NCBI GenBank assembly: GCA_902493985.1
Contig: CABURR010000043.1
Coordinates: 1 to 18,681, forward strand
DNA from: an uncultured Collinsella sp.
GTDB lineage: Bacteria > Actinomycetota > Coriobacteriia > Coriobacteriales > Coriobacteriaceae
Direction: 5' to 3'
Length of the DNA: 18,681 nt
Each line of letters begins with the position of its first letter. Position 1 is the stretch's first letter. This document shows, piece after piece, positions 8,150 to 14,515 of this stretch. The notes under the pieces were generated by a model that was given only the letters and a program-made list of their open reading frames with translations, was not told where the DNA came from and ran no database searches. The translations under genes and the position numbers were made by a program.

Positions 8150-8182
8150 CCACCACGATGAGGACAGGCGCCTTTGCGGTGG
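8150..8182. repeat. GGGACAGG hairpin repeat, type 2, degenerate copy
   Basis: The sequence has the same layout as 9840-9873: CCACCACG arm, a GGACAGGCG loop and a CCTTTGCGGTGG arm followed by CTTG. Pairing is weakened by several mismatches. It lies 11 bases beyond the permease stop, so the two type 2 copies sit at either end of the ABC transporter gene pair. Confidence 0.65.
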
Positions 8183-8193
8183 CTTGACCGGTT

Positions 8194-8841
8194 CTAGAGG
8201 CGCAGACAGCGCTCGAGCCGATTACCCAGGGCAGCGAGCGCCATGACAACGACGTAGTAGACCACGGCCACCACCAAAAACGGTTCAAAGGCTCGATAGG
8301 TGAGCGCTTGCACGCTCTGGGCGGCACGCATCATGTCCATCAGGCCGATGGTTGCCACCAGCGAGGAGCTCTTGAGGACCGTGATCACTTCGTTGACCAG
8401 GGCGGGGGCAATCGAGCGCATAGCCTGCGGAACAACGATCTTGCGCATCATGGGAACATAGCGAAGCCCGATGGCCCGAGCGGCATCGTACTGACCCCGG
8501 TCAACGCCCTCGATACCACCGCGTACCGTCTCGGACACCGTCGCTGAGCCGTTAAGCCCCAGCGTAATGACACCGGCGGCAAACATCGAAATTTTAAAGC
8601 CCGTGAGCTGCGGCGTCGCAAAATACGCCAAAAAGAGCAGCACGATAAGCGGAACGCCGCGAAAGATAGAGGTGTAGAAGTTGAGCACCGCACGCAACGG
8701 GCGACAGGGTAAAGCCTTGAGCACGGCAATGAGAAAGCCCAGGGCAAGCGCTATGACCAGAGCGGCGGCCGTCACCTGACAGGTCACGACCAGGCCGCTC
8801 ATAAACATCGGTATATATGGTTCTAGCAGTTCAAACTTCAT
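8194..8841 (-). CDS. Polar amino-acid ABC transporter, permease subunit
   Basis: The product is 215 aa from the ATG at 8841 (MKFELLEPYIP), chosen because AAGGG lies at a proper distance and because the frame upstream overlaps the substrate-binding protein gene and is not membrane-like. It has about five membrane segments and reads as a His/Glu/Gln/Arg/opine permease: LVVTCQVTAAALVIALALGFLIAVLK, FYTSIFRGVPLIVLLFLAYF, GVITLGLNGSATVSETVRGGIEGV, then the EAA loop DAARAIGLRYVPMMRKIVVPQAMRSIAPALVNE that contacts the ATPase, then a terminal segment LVVAVVYYVVVMALAALGNRLE. It is 34 bases downstream of the substrate-binding protein gene and in the same operon. No ATP-binding subunit is encoded next to it. 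Confidence 0.93.
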   Translation of the reverse strand: MKFELLEPYIPMFMSGLVVTCQVTAAALVIALALGFLIAVLKALPCRPLRAVLNFYTSIFRGVPLIVLLFLAYFATPQLTGFKISMFAAGVITLGLNGSATVSETVRGGIEGVDRGQYDAARAIGLRYVPMMRKIVVPQAMRSIAPALVNEVITVLKSSSLVATIGLMDMMRAAQSVQALTYRAFEPFLVVAVVYYVVVMALAALGNRLERCLRL

Positions 8842-8875
8842 CAGCATGCCCTTGGCGCGCACCGATATCGGCTCG

Positions 8876-9757
8876 CTATTTTCCGGCAACCGTCGACGTG
8901 CCGGAAGCGGAATAGTCGCCGTTCCACATAAAGTCGGCGCCCACATACTGCTTGATATAGCCGTCGATGGTGCCATCCTCGAGCATCTCGCCGATGCACT
9001 CGTCAAGCGCCGCGACAAAGCCGGCACCTTTCTTGGCCATCAGGCGGTACACGCCCACATGACCGCTCGTCTCGGAGCGATCGAGCAGGCCCAGCACCAG
9101 GCCCTCGTTCGCATCACGCATGGACTGGCCCTCGGCGCCGTCGCACAGGTAGGCATCGATGCGCCCGGCGAGCACCTCTTGCAGGCACTGGTCGCCGCCG
9201 TCGTACGTATGAATATCGGCATCGGGCATGACCTTGGCGATGAACTTGTTCTGCACGGTGCCGGTAGTGCAGGCGATGGACCTGCCGGCAAGGTCCTCGA
9301 CGCGCTTGACAGGATCGCCGCCAAGTGTGAGAACGCCTACGAGCGGCTGATAATAGCCGCGCGTGAAGTCGTACGTCTGCTCGCGCTCTTCGTTGGAGCT
9401 CATCGCCATGGTAAAGGCCTTGTCATCGCTCTGCACCGATGCAAGCGTGGCGGCAAAGTCCTGCGGCTCAAAGTCGTAAGAAAAGCCCAGGCGCGAAGCC
9501 ATCTCGTCGGCAATGGCGATATCCAGGCCGACAACCTTCTGCTTGCCGTCCGACTGCGTCTCCAGATAACGATAGGGCGCGAAGGCATCGTCGCCCACAA
9601 AGGCGAGCTTGGCGCCTTTGATATCGTCGCCCGCACCCGCAGCAGAACCAGCGGCAGAGCCCTTGTCAGCGCCATTGCCAGCGCAACCGCTCGCCGCAAC
9701 TAATGCTGTACCGGTAAGCAAACTCAGGAAATCACGACGAGAAACAGAGCGTGTCAT
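8876..9757 (-). CDS. Tat/lipoprotein family 3 substrate-binding protein, amino-acid ABC transporter
   Basis: The product is 293 aa from the ATG at 9757, preceded by AAAGGC about 8 bases upstream. The N-terminus carries SVSRRDFLSLL, a twin-arginine motif (R7, R8), followed by a hydrophobic run and the lipobox AASGC with Cys25 as the lipid anchor. It should therefore be exported folded and tethered outside the membrane. The mature part is a family 3 (SBP_bac_3) protein: GAKLAFVGDDAFAPYRYLE, GLDIAIADEMASRLGFSYDFEPQDFAATLASVQS, DLAGRSIACTTGTVQNKFIAKVMPDADIHTYDG, EVLAGRIDAYLCDGAEG and KGAGFVAALDECIGEMLEDGTIDGYIKQYVG. It binds a polar amino acid or a similar ligand. It forms an operon with the permease and is divergent from a LacI-family regulator that may control it. 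Confidence 0.93.
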   Translation of the reverse strand: MTRSVSRRDFLSLLTGTALVAASGCAGNGADKGSAAGSAAGAGDDIKGAKLAFVGDDAFAPYRYLETQSDGKQKVVGLDIAIADEMASRLGFSYDFEPQDFAATLASVQSDDKAFTMAMSSNEEREQTYDFTRGYYQPLVGVLTLGGDPVKRVEDLAGRSIACTTGTVQNKFIAKVMPDADIHTYDGGDQCLQEVLAGRIDAYLCDGAEGQSMRDANEGLVLGLLDRSETSGHVGVYRLMAKKGAGFVAALDECIGEMLEDGTIDGYIKQYVGADFMWNGDYSASGTSTVAGK

Positions 9758-9793
9758 ACCAAAGCCTTTCAATCTACGTTCAAAACGGCTTCT

Positions 9794-9799
9794 ATTGTA
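9794..9799 (-). promoter_or_regulatory. Probable -10 box of the ABC transporter operon
   Basis: TACAAT on the minus strand would start transcription about 30 bases before the ATG at 9757. No good -35 box is seen, which may mean that an activator is needed. Confidence 0.4.
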
Positions 9800-9839
9800 G
9801 ACACTCCACTGTTGAGCGCGCAGCCCAGCCGTATCAAAA

Positions 9840-9873
9840 CCACTACAAAGGGGGACAGGCACCTTTGTGGTGG
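9840..9873. repeat. GGGACAGG hairpin repeat, type 2, intact copy
   Basis: CCACTACAAAGG (9840-9851) pairs over 12 bp, with one G-T pair, with CCTTTGTGGTGG (9862-9873). The ten-base loop contains GGGACAGG, the same core found in the type 1 repeats. It directly adjoins an inverted type 1 copy at 9886-9938. Confidence 0.75.
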
Positions 9874-9885
9874 CTTGGTCTCCAG

Positions 9886-9938
9886 CGTTTACCCAGATAA
9901 AACCTGCCACAATAAACCTGTCCCTAATTGGAAGGCTT
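9886..9938 (-). repeat. GGGACAGG hairpin repeat, type 1, inverted copy
   Basis: Read on the minus strand this matches the copies at 5863, 14611 and 16693: GCCTTCCAAT, then GGGACAGGTTTATT, TGGCAGGTTTTATCTGGG and AAACGC. As in the 14611 copy, the left arm has decayed, so the hairpin is weaker. Its edge touches the -35 box of the LacI-type regulator gene. Confidence 0.8.
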
Positions 9939-9968
9939 TGACACCCTAGGGGCGGGCGATGCTACAAT
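9939..9968 (+). promoter_or_regulatory. Promoter of the LacI-type regulator gene
   Basis: A perfect -35 TTGACA (9939-9944) and a good -10 TACAAT (9963-9968) are separated by 18 bp. The palindrome CCCTAGGG (9945-9952) fills the start of the spacer and could be an operator. Transcription should start near 9975, which rules out the in-frame ATG at 9959. Confidence 0.8.
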
Positions 9969-10003
9969 CTGGCTTGTACTTGAAACGCATCAAAGGGGCC
10001 GCT

Positions 10004-11116
10004 ATGGCAAAGGTAAAAATCAGCGATGTCGCGCGCGAGGCAGGGGTTTCGCTAGGCACGGTTTCCAACGCACTCAACCACCCCGAAAAGCTGCGCCCCG
10101 AGACCCTCAAGCTCATCAACGAGACCATCAGTCGCCTTGGCTATCTGCCCAACCAAAGCGCCCGTCAGCTCGCGGGCGGCACCACCAAGTCCTTTGGCCT
10201 GGTTCTCCCCCGTCTCGACCACGGCTTCTCGCTCCAAATTGCCAGCGGCGCCCATAACGAGGCACGCAAGCACGGCTATGACTTGCTCATCGCCAATGCC
10301 GATAACGACGATATTCTCGAGGACCATTACCTGCGCTATTTTATGGGCACGCAGATGTCCGGCGTCATGGTTCAGCCCATGGCGTCTCCCGACTGGCACC
10401 CCGCCATGACCAAGATGCCCGTGCCAATCGTCCATCTGGACATCCACTGTTCCGAGCCCGGTTATTACGTGGCCGCCGACAACGAGGCGCAGGGGCGCAT
10501 TATCGCCGAGCTCGCCATCACCCGCGGCGCACGCCATATCACCGTTGTGGGCAGATCGGCATTTATGCAGCTCACCCTGCGCGTGCTTGGCATTCACAAG
10601 GCCCTCGCCCTGCACCCCGATATCAAAATCGAAGTCATCGACGCCGGCGAATGGAATACCGCAGCCGACGGCTACAGCATCGGTGCCCAAATCGCCGGGC
10701 GCCCCGCGGACGAGCGCCCCGACTTCGTGGTCGGCCTCACTGACGTACTGGCCTCGGGCGTCATCTCGGCGCTGGTCGATAAAGGCATCTCCGTCCCCGA
10801 GCAGGTCCGCGTGGCAGGCTGCGACGGCAACCCGCTCGCCTGGAGCGGGTCGGTCCCGCTCACCACAGTGGCACCCCCAGGCTACGAGATTGGCCGCAAG
10901 GGCGTTCAGTTGCTGATGGAGCAAATCGAGAACAAGCCCGCCGCCAAGACCAAACATATCCGCGTCGGCTCTGCCGCGCGCCCCGTCACCGCGGTCACGG
11001 CCGCCGAGGACATCAACCGCCAAGAACTCGTACGGCCGTTCCTCCTCGAGCGCGCCAGCACCCAGGCAAGCAACCACGCCGAAGCCACCGCCATCAATCT
11101 CGGCGCCTACCTGTAG
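10004..11116 (+). CDS. LacI-family transcriptional regulator
   Basis: The product is 370 aa from the ATG at 10004, which has AAAGGGG 5 bases upstream and lies downstream of a strong promoter. The N-terminus is a typical LacI headpiece: VKISDVAREAGVSLGTVSNALNHPEKLRPETLKLINETISRLGYLPNQSARQLAGG (about 4-59), with the hinge helix NQSARQLAGG. A periplasmic-binding-like ligand domain follows (SFGLVLPRLDHGFSLQIASGAHNEARKHGYDLLIANAD; MSGVMVQPMAS; VPIVHLDIHCSEPGYYVAADNEAQGRIIAELAI; DFVVGLTDVLASGVISALVDKGISVPEQVRVAGCDGNPLAW; LTTVAPPGYEIGRKGVQLLMEQIE). Such domains usually bind sugars or nucleosides. The gene is divergent from the ABC operon, an obvious candidate target. A strong terminator follows. Confidence 0.95.
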   Translation: MAKVKISDVAREAGVSLGTVSNALNHPEKLRPETLKLINETISRLGYLPNQSARQLAGGTTKSFGLVLPRLDHGFSLQIASGAHNEARKHGYDLLIANADNDDILEDHYLRYFMGTQMSGVMVQPMASPDWHPAMTKMPVPIVHLDIHCSEPGYYVAADNEAQGRIIAELAITRGARHITVVGRSAFMQLTLRVLGIHKALALHPDIKIEVIDAGEWNTAADGYSIGAQIAGRPADERPDFVVGLTDVLASGVISALVDKGISVPEQVRVAGCDGNPLAWSGSVPLTTVAPPGYEIGRKGVQLLMEQIENKPAAKTKHIRVGSAARPVTAVTAAEDINRQELVRPFLLERASTQASNHAEATAINLGAYL

Positions 11117-11117
11117 C

Positions 11118-11159
11118 AAAAAGCGCCGCAGCGGAATCAGCCCCGCTGCGGCGCTTTTT
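11118..11159 (+). terminator. Intrinsic terminator after the LacI-type gene
   Basis: A perfect stem GCGCCGCAGCGG/CCGCTGCGGCGC with an eight-base loop is flanked by AAAAA before and TTTTT after, starting right behind the stop codon. The A/T flanks make it usable on both strands. Confidence 0.95.
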
Positions 11160-11202
11160 CCGGCCCCACGCCCATTAGCCAGGGCTACAGCTACGGATAT
11201 TT

Positions 11203-11218
11203 ATGGAATACAATCCAT
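11203..11218. promoter_or_regulatory. Operator 1 of the DUF4143 ATPase gene
   Basis: This 16-bp site has the form ATGGA-N6-TCCAT. Compared with the reverse complement of the site at 11243-11258 it differs only in the three central bases. The two sites are exactly 40 bp apart, about four helical turns. Confidence 0.6.
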
Positions 11219-11234
11219 ATTTTCATGAGTTGTT

Positions 11235-11263
11235 TTGATAAAATGGATTCGGTTCCATATTTT
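11235..11263 (+). promoter_or_regulatory. Putative promoter of the DUF4143 ATPase gene
   Basis: TTGATA (11235-11240), a 17-bp spacer and TATTTT (11258-11263) lie in an AT-rich stretch. The leader would be about 55 bases. The flanking region 11190-11300 is much richer in A and T than the rest of the window. Confidence 0.5.
11243..11258. promoter_or_regulatory. Operator 2 of the DUF4143 ATPase gene, inside the promoter spacer
   Basis: This second ATGGA-N6-TCCAT palindrome nearly fills the spacer between the putative -35 (TTGATA) and -10 (TATTTT) boxes. Both sites are followed by ATTTT (11219-11223 and 11259-11263). Bound protein should repress transcription. Confidence 0.6.
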
Positions 11264-11323
11264 TTGTAATTTCATATAAATATTGATTTTGTTCCAACGT
11301 TTTCAGACCCAGGGAGAGGCTTT

Positions 11324-12529
11324 ATGGATTTGATTGACCGCAAGCAGTACCTCGACTGGCTCATTTCGTGGAAAGACTCACATGTTATCAAGATCGTTTC
11401 GGGCGTGCGTAGGTCAGGCAAATCGAAGCTATTCGAGATTTACCGTGGTCATTTGCGCGACCATGGAACCACAGATGCCCAAGTTATATCCCTCAACTTT
11501 GAAGATCTGGAGTTCGAGTCTCTTACGTCGTATAGAGCACTCTACGACTACGTTTCCGCCAGACTCGTCCCCGATAAGATGAACTATGTCATTCTGGACG
11601 AGATACAGCATGTCGAGCACTTCGAAAAAGCCGTCGACAGCCTATTTATCAGGGATAATGTCGATCTCTACATAACCGGTTCCAACGCCTATCTGCTCTC
11701 GAGCGAGCTGGCAACCTTACTATCCGGTCGCTACGTAGAGCTCAAGATGCTGCCCCTCTCCTTTAAAGAGTTTTGCTCGGCAAAAACCAATGGTGGAAAG
11801 GCTCCTACCCAGCTGTTTGACGAGTACATCACCCGGGGCTCCTTTCCCTTTATCGCCGAAACGGGTATCCAGGGCCCCCAGGCGCGTGATTACCTTATGA
11901 GTCTCTACGACACCATAGTCATACGCGACGTTATCGAACGTTTGAAGGTCTCGGACGTCTCGACCCTGCGCGATATCACCAAGTTCCTACTCCATAACAT
12001 CGGAAGCCGAACCTCGGTTAAAAAAATCTCCGACACGCTCTCGTCCAACGGCAACAAAACCGATCAGAAGACCGTCGCCAAGTACCTCAAAGGCTTAACA
12101 GACAGTCTCGTACTGTATTCAGCGCCGCGCTACAACGTACGCGGTCGACAGCTTCTAACAACAAACGGAAAATACTACGCCGTTGACCTTGGACTTAGAG
12201 GCGCTCTCGTCAAAACTCAGAGCAGCGACATCGGTCATATTCTCGAAAATGTCGTCTATCTCGAGCTTCTACGCCGCGGATACGACGTCTACGTGGGCGA
12301 TATCGATGGTGGGGAGATCGATTTTGTTGCCCTAGGCTCAGACGAAACGGCCTATTTTCAGGTTTCAGCCACCACGCTCGACGAAACCACCCTCAACCGC
12401 GAGTTGGCCCCCTTTAAGAAAGTCCGAGACAACTATCCCAAGACGCTTCTTACGCTCGACACGCTATTTGCTGACGCAAACTACGAAGGAGTTCGCAAGC
12501 GCAACGTAATCGACTGGCTCTTGGAGTAA
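11324..12529 (+). CDS. AAA_14/DUF4143-type ATP-binding protein
   Basis: The 401-aa product has the two-part layout of the AAA_14-DUF4143 family. The ATPase part has Walker A GVRRSGKS (27-34), Walker B YVILDEIQ (88-95) and LYITGSNAYLLSSELATLLSGRYVELKMLPLSFKEF, the signature sensor/arginine segment of this family. The middle holds a winged-helix-like stretch (SVKKISDTLSSNGNKTDQKTVAKYLKGLTDS). The C-terminal part has GGEIDFVALGSDETAYFQVS (329-348), a PD-(D/E)XK-like core with E331, D333 and Q346 but no catalytic lysine. The start has a GGGAGAGG ribosome binding site. The family role is unknown; such genes are common accessory genes. The AT-richer upstream DNA and isolated position suggest horizontal gain. 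Paired operators point to tight repression. Confidence 0.92.
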   Translation: MDLIDRKQYLDWLISWKDSHVIKIVSGVRRSGKSKLFEIYRGHLRDHGTTDAQVISLNFEDLEFESLTSYRALYDYVSARLVPDKMNYVILDEIQHVEHFEKAVDSLFIRDNVDLYITGSNAYLLSSELATLLSGRYVELKMLPLSFKEFCSAKTNGGKAPTQLFDEYITRGSFPFIAETGIQGPQARDYLMSLYDTIVIRDVIERLKVSDVSTLRDITKFLLHNIGSRTSVKKISDTLSSNGNKTDQKTVAKYLKGLTDSLVLYSAPRYNVRGRQLLTTNGKYYAVDLGLRGALVKTQSSDIGHILENVVYLELLRRGYDVYVGDIDGGEIDFVALGSDETAYFQVSATTLDETTLNRELAPFKKVRDNYPKTLLTLDTLFADANYEGVRKRNVIDWLLE

Positions 12530-12598
12530 CTCGTAACGTCCAAAGCCCCGCCAACCTCTTGCCAAGGCGGCTGCCTCGATTATTTAAAGCACAAAGCC

Positions 12599-12639
12599 CC
12601 TCTTATCGGCCAAAACTGCAGTCTTGGTGAGATAAGAGG
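12599..12639. other. Inverted repeat in the ATPase-HAD gap
   Basis: CCTCTTATC (12599-12607) and GATAAGAGG (12631-12639) are perfect complements, with an inner CCAA/TTGG pair. CGGCCA (12607-12612) could instead pair with TGGCCG (12643-12648). A further GCCGCT/AGCGGC stem follows near 12671-12695. No T-tract is present and no family is recognised. The rest of 12530-12800 holds no gene that I can support. Confidence 0.4.
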
Positions 12640-12731
12640 AGCTGGCCGTATCAGCGCTTCCGCGCGGGCGCCGCTGTCGTCACCGCTAGCGGCAGACAAC
12701 GCCCACGGGCGCATTCGGGATCTTGGATATA

Positions 12732-12768
12732 GATGCGGACACCCAGCTTAGCGGTTGGCCGCATCTTT
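12732..12768. terminator. Probable terminator between convergent genes
   Basis: GATGCGG (12732-12738) pairs with CCGCATC (12759-12765), with further ACC/GGT pairing inside, followed by TTT on the plus strand. It lies between the convergent ATPase and HAD genes, so it may serve both. The short T-tract keeps this tentative. Confidence 0.45.
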
Positions 12769-12800
12769 AAAATGCTATTGAAATGGCTCAGGTGCAGAGT

Positions 12801-13451
12801 CTAGCGCACGGCCTTGACCGCCGCCGTCAGATCGAACAACGAATCGAGCATAGCCTCGCAGCCATCCACCACGTCCTGCGGCAGCGGCACGATATCGGGG
12901 ACGGCAAAGACATGGCAGCCGGCCGTGATGCCCGAGACGCAGCCGTTGCGCGAATCCTCGACCACGGCACATTCCTCGGGAGCAAAGCCCGCGCGCTCGC
13001 AGGCGAGCAGATACATCTCGGGGTCGGGCTTGCCGTGCACGACGTCCTCGCCACACGTTACCGTTTCAAACTTGTCAAAGAGACCGACCATCTTAAGGTT
13101 GCGCTCGGCCGTGACATGGCGCGATGACGTCGCAAGGCCCACGTGATAGCCCGCAGCCCGCAGCTCGTCCAGGCACTCGGCGGCGCCGACCTTAAGCTCC
13201 AGATCGGTCTTGACCATCTCGTCGCGAATCTCCTTGTGGCGACGATAGATCACCTCAGCGGTTTCTCTGCTGCCGTAATGTGCCTCAAGGATGTCCATAA
13301 CATCGGGCAGCGTGCGACCGATAAACTGATGGATCAGCGCATCATCAATCGCGAGCCCCAGCTCAGCAGCGGGCGCTTTCCATGCCTTGATGCCCAGACG
13401 CTCGGTATCGACCAGCGTTCCGTCCATGTCAAAAATAACAGCCTTGATCAT
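12801..13451 (-). CDS. HAD-superfamily hydrolase, beta-phosphoglucomutase-like
   Basis: The product is 216 aa from the ATG at 13451, which has GGGGGA upstream; the longer frame to 13544 lacks a site. All four HAD motifs are visible: motif I FDMDGTLVD (D8 nucleophile, D10 acid/base), motif II ATSSRH, motif III with the lysine of HGKPDPEMY, and motif IV VVEDSRNGCVSGITAG. Residues 15-85 form the helical cap (subfamily I, PGMB-like), with WKAPAAELGLAIDDALIHQFIGRTLPDVMDIL. Members act on small phosphorylated metabolites, as phosphatases or as beta-phosphoglucomutases; the choice cannot be made from sequence alone. It is divergent from the LarE-type gene, sharing a 173-bp regulatory region. Confidence 0.92.
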   Translation of the reverse strand: MIKAVIFDMDGTLVDTERLGIKAWKAPAAELGLAIDDALIHQFIGRTLPDVMDILEAHYGSRETAEVIYRRHKEIRDEMVKTDLELKVGAAECLDELRAAGYHVGLATSSRHVTAERNLKMVGLFDKFETVTCGEDVVHGKPDPEMYLLACERAGFAPEECAVVEDSRNGCVSGITAGCHVFAVPDIVPLPQDVVDGCEAMLDSLFDLTAAVKAVR

Positions 13452-13501
13452 ATCGGTCCCCCATCGACTCTCGCTGTCGCATTGCCGCAACTCTACCGCA
13501 T

Positions 13502-13530
13502 TTGACAACTTGTATATAACGTATATACCA
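13502..13530 (+). promoter_or_regulatory. Possible upstream promoter with GTATATA palindrome
   Basis: TTGACA (13502-13507) is followed after 17 bp by TATACC (13525-13530). A perfect inverted repeat, GTATATA-N3-TATATAC (13512-13528), covers the spacer and -10 region and is a good operator candidate for the divergent HAD and LarE-type genes. Confidence 0.45.
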
Positions 13531-13562
13531 TATTGCGCTTTCATTACATAGGTAGAAATCTT

Positions 13563-13590
13563 ATGACAAGCAGCTCGGTAGGATTATAGT
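13563..13590 (+). promoter_or_regulatory. Promoter of the LarE-type gene
   Basis: ATGACA (13563-13568), a 16-bp spacer and TATAGT (13585-13590) lie at a good distance (about 28 bases from start to ATG) from the gene at 13625. AAGGAA at 13613-13618 is the ribosome binding site. Confidence 0.6.
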
Positions 13591-13624
13591 TTTCGACCGA
13601 GTACATATTGGTAAGGAATGTTTC

Positions 13625-14503
13625 ATGCTTTCAGACACCACCGCACCTGCAGAGGAGCTTCAGGACAAACTCGCAGCGCTCGAACGGCTGCTTTTGGCAT
13701 ACGGACGCGTCGCCATCGGCTTTTCCGGTGGCGTCGACAGCAGCTTTTTAGCCGCGGTCTGCGCCCGCATCATGCCGGCCAGCACGCTTCTCGTTCACCT
13801 CACCACGCCGCTCATCGGCACGCCTGAACAGGCTTCGTTTGAGCGGTCCGTTGACGGGCAAGCCAATGAGGAGCCGCATTTTAAGCTCCCTGTGCTCAAT
13901 CTTTCGGTTGATCAGTTGCAGCTCCCCCAAGTAGCCTGCAACGATGCCAATCGCTGCTACCACTGTAAGCAGGCCGGCTTTACCGCCATCGTCAACCACG
14001 CCAAGTCGCTCGGCTTTTCCACCGTCATCGATGGCAGCAATGCAAGCGATCGCGGTGACTACCGCCCTGGCATGCGCGCCGCAGAAGAGCTCGGCGTACG
14101 CTCCCCTCTTATGGAGGTCGGCTTTACCAAGGACGAAGAGCGCGAGCTGTTGCGCGCATGGGGCTATCCCGTTTGGAACCTGCCGGCGGGAGCCTGTCTT
14201 GCCACGCGCGTCCCCACGGGCGAGGAGCTTACGCGCGAGAAGGTCGATTTAATCCGCGTCTGCGAGGACTACCTGCACGATCTCGACCTGGCGCAGGTAC
14301 GCGCGCGCTTGGTCGGCGGCTGCATGCATATCGAGGCCGCGCCCGCAGATGTCGCCAAGATCGCCGCCCTCGGCGGTGCTGCCGTCGACGGCGAGGGCAA
14401 GACCCCGTTGCCCGCCGCCATCGAGTCCGCGCTGCGCGAGCTGGGCTGCGCCCACATCTCCCCCGAGGTCACCCCCTACATCCACGGCAACATGAACCAG
14501 TAA
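13625..14503 (+). CDS. larE: LarE-type ATP-dependent sulfur transferase (PP-loop)
   Basis: LarE adenylates and then transfers sulfur to pyridinium dicarboxylate mononucleotide during synthesis of the nickel-pincer cofactor of lactate racemase and related enzymes. The 292-aa product has the PP-loop SGGVDSS (34-40), the family motif NRCYHCK (109-115), DGSNASDRGDYRPGMRAAEELGVRSPL (136-162) and LPAGACLATR (186-195), in which Cys191 corresponds to the sacrificial cysteine (Cys176) of the Lactobacillus plantarum enzyme. Cys105, Cys111 and Cys114 form a second cluster. The length matches the family. No larA, larB or larC is in the window, so the assignment as a true pincer-cofactor enzyme rests on the motifs; other LarE/ExsB-like sulfur transferases remain possible. 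Confidence 0.88.
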   Translation: MLSDTTAPAEELQDKLAALERLLLAYGRVAIGFSGGVDSSFLAAVCARIMPASTLLVHLTTPLIGTPEQASFERSVDGQANEEPHFKLPVLNLSVDQLQLPQVACNDANRCYHCKQAGFTAIVNHAKSLGFSTVIDGSNASDRGDYRPGMRAAEELGVRSPLMEVGFTKDEERELLRAWGYPVWNLPAGACLATRVPTGEELTREKVDLIRVCEDYLHDLDLAQVRARLVGGCMHIEAAPADVAKIAALGGAAVDGEGKTPLPAAIESALRELGCAHISPEVTPYIHGNMNQ

Positions 14504-14515
14504 CACATCTCAATG

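Noticed and set aside
7996..8150. glmS ribozyme upstream of glmS
   Set aside because: I see no fitting core structure, and likely promoters lie within about 80 bases of the start codon, leaving no room for it.
8842..9027. Longer permease reading frame starting at 9027
   Set aside because: It overlaps the substrate-binding protein gene, has non-membrane low-quality sequence and no ribosome binding site.
9959..10003. Earlier ATG for the LacI-type regulator
   Set aside because: It overlaps the -10 box of the strong promoter, and the headpiece of the family starts right at the ATG at 10004.
10052..11119. Long minus-strand open frame opposite the LacI-type gene
   Set aside because: It is a shadow frame that also runs into the bidirectional terminator; the plus-strand gene is unmistakable.
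12530..12800. tRNA or known riboswitch in the structured gap
   Set aside because: No cloverleaf, no anticodon arm or T-loop signature, and no downstream gene on the right strand to regulate.
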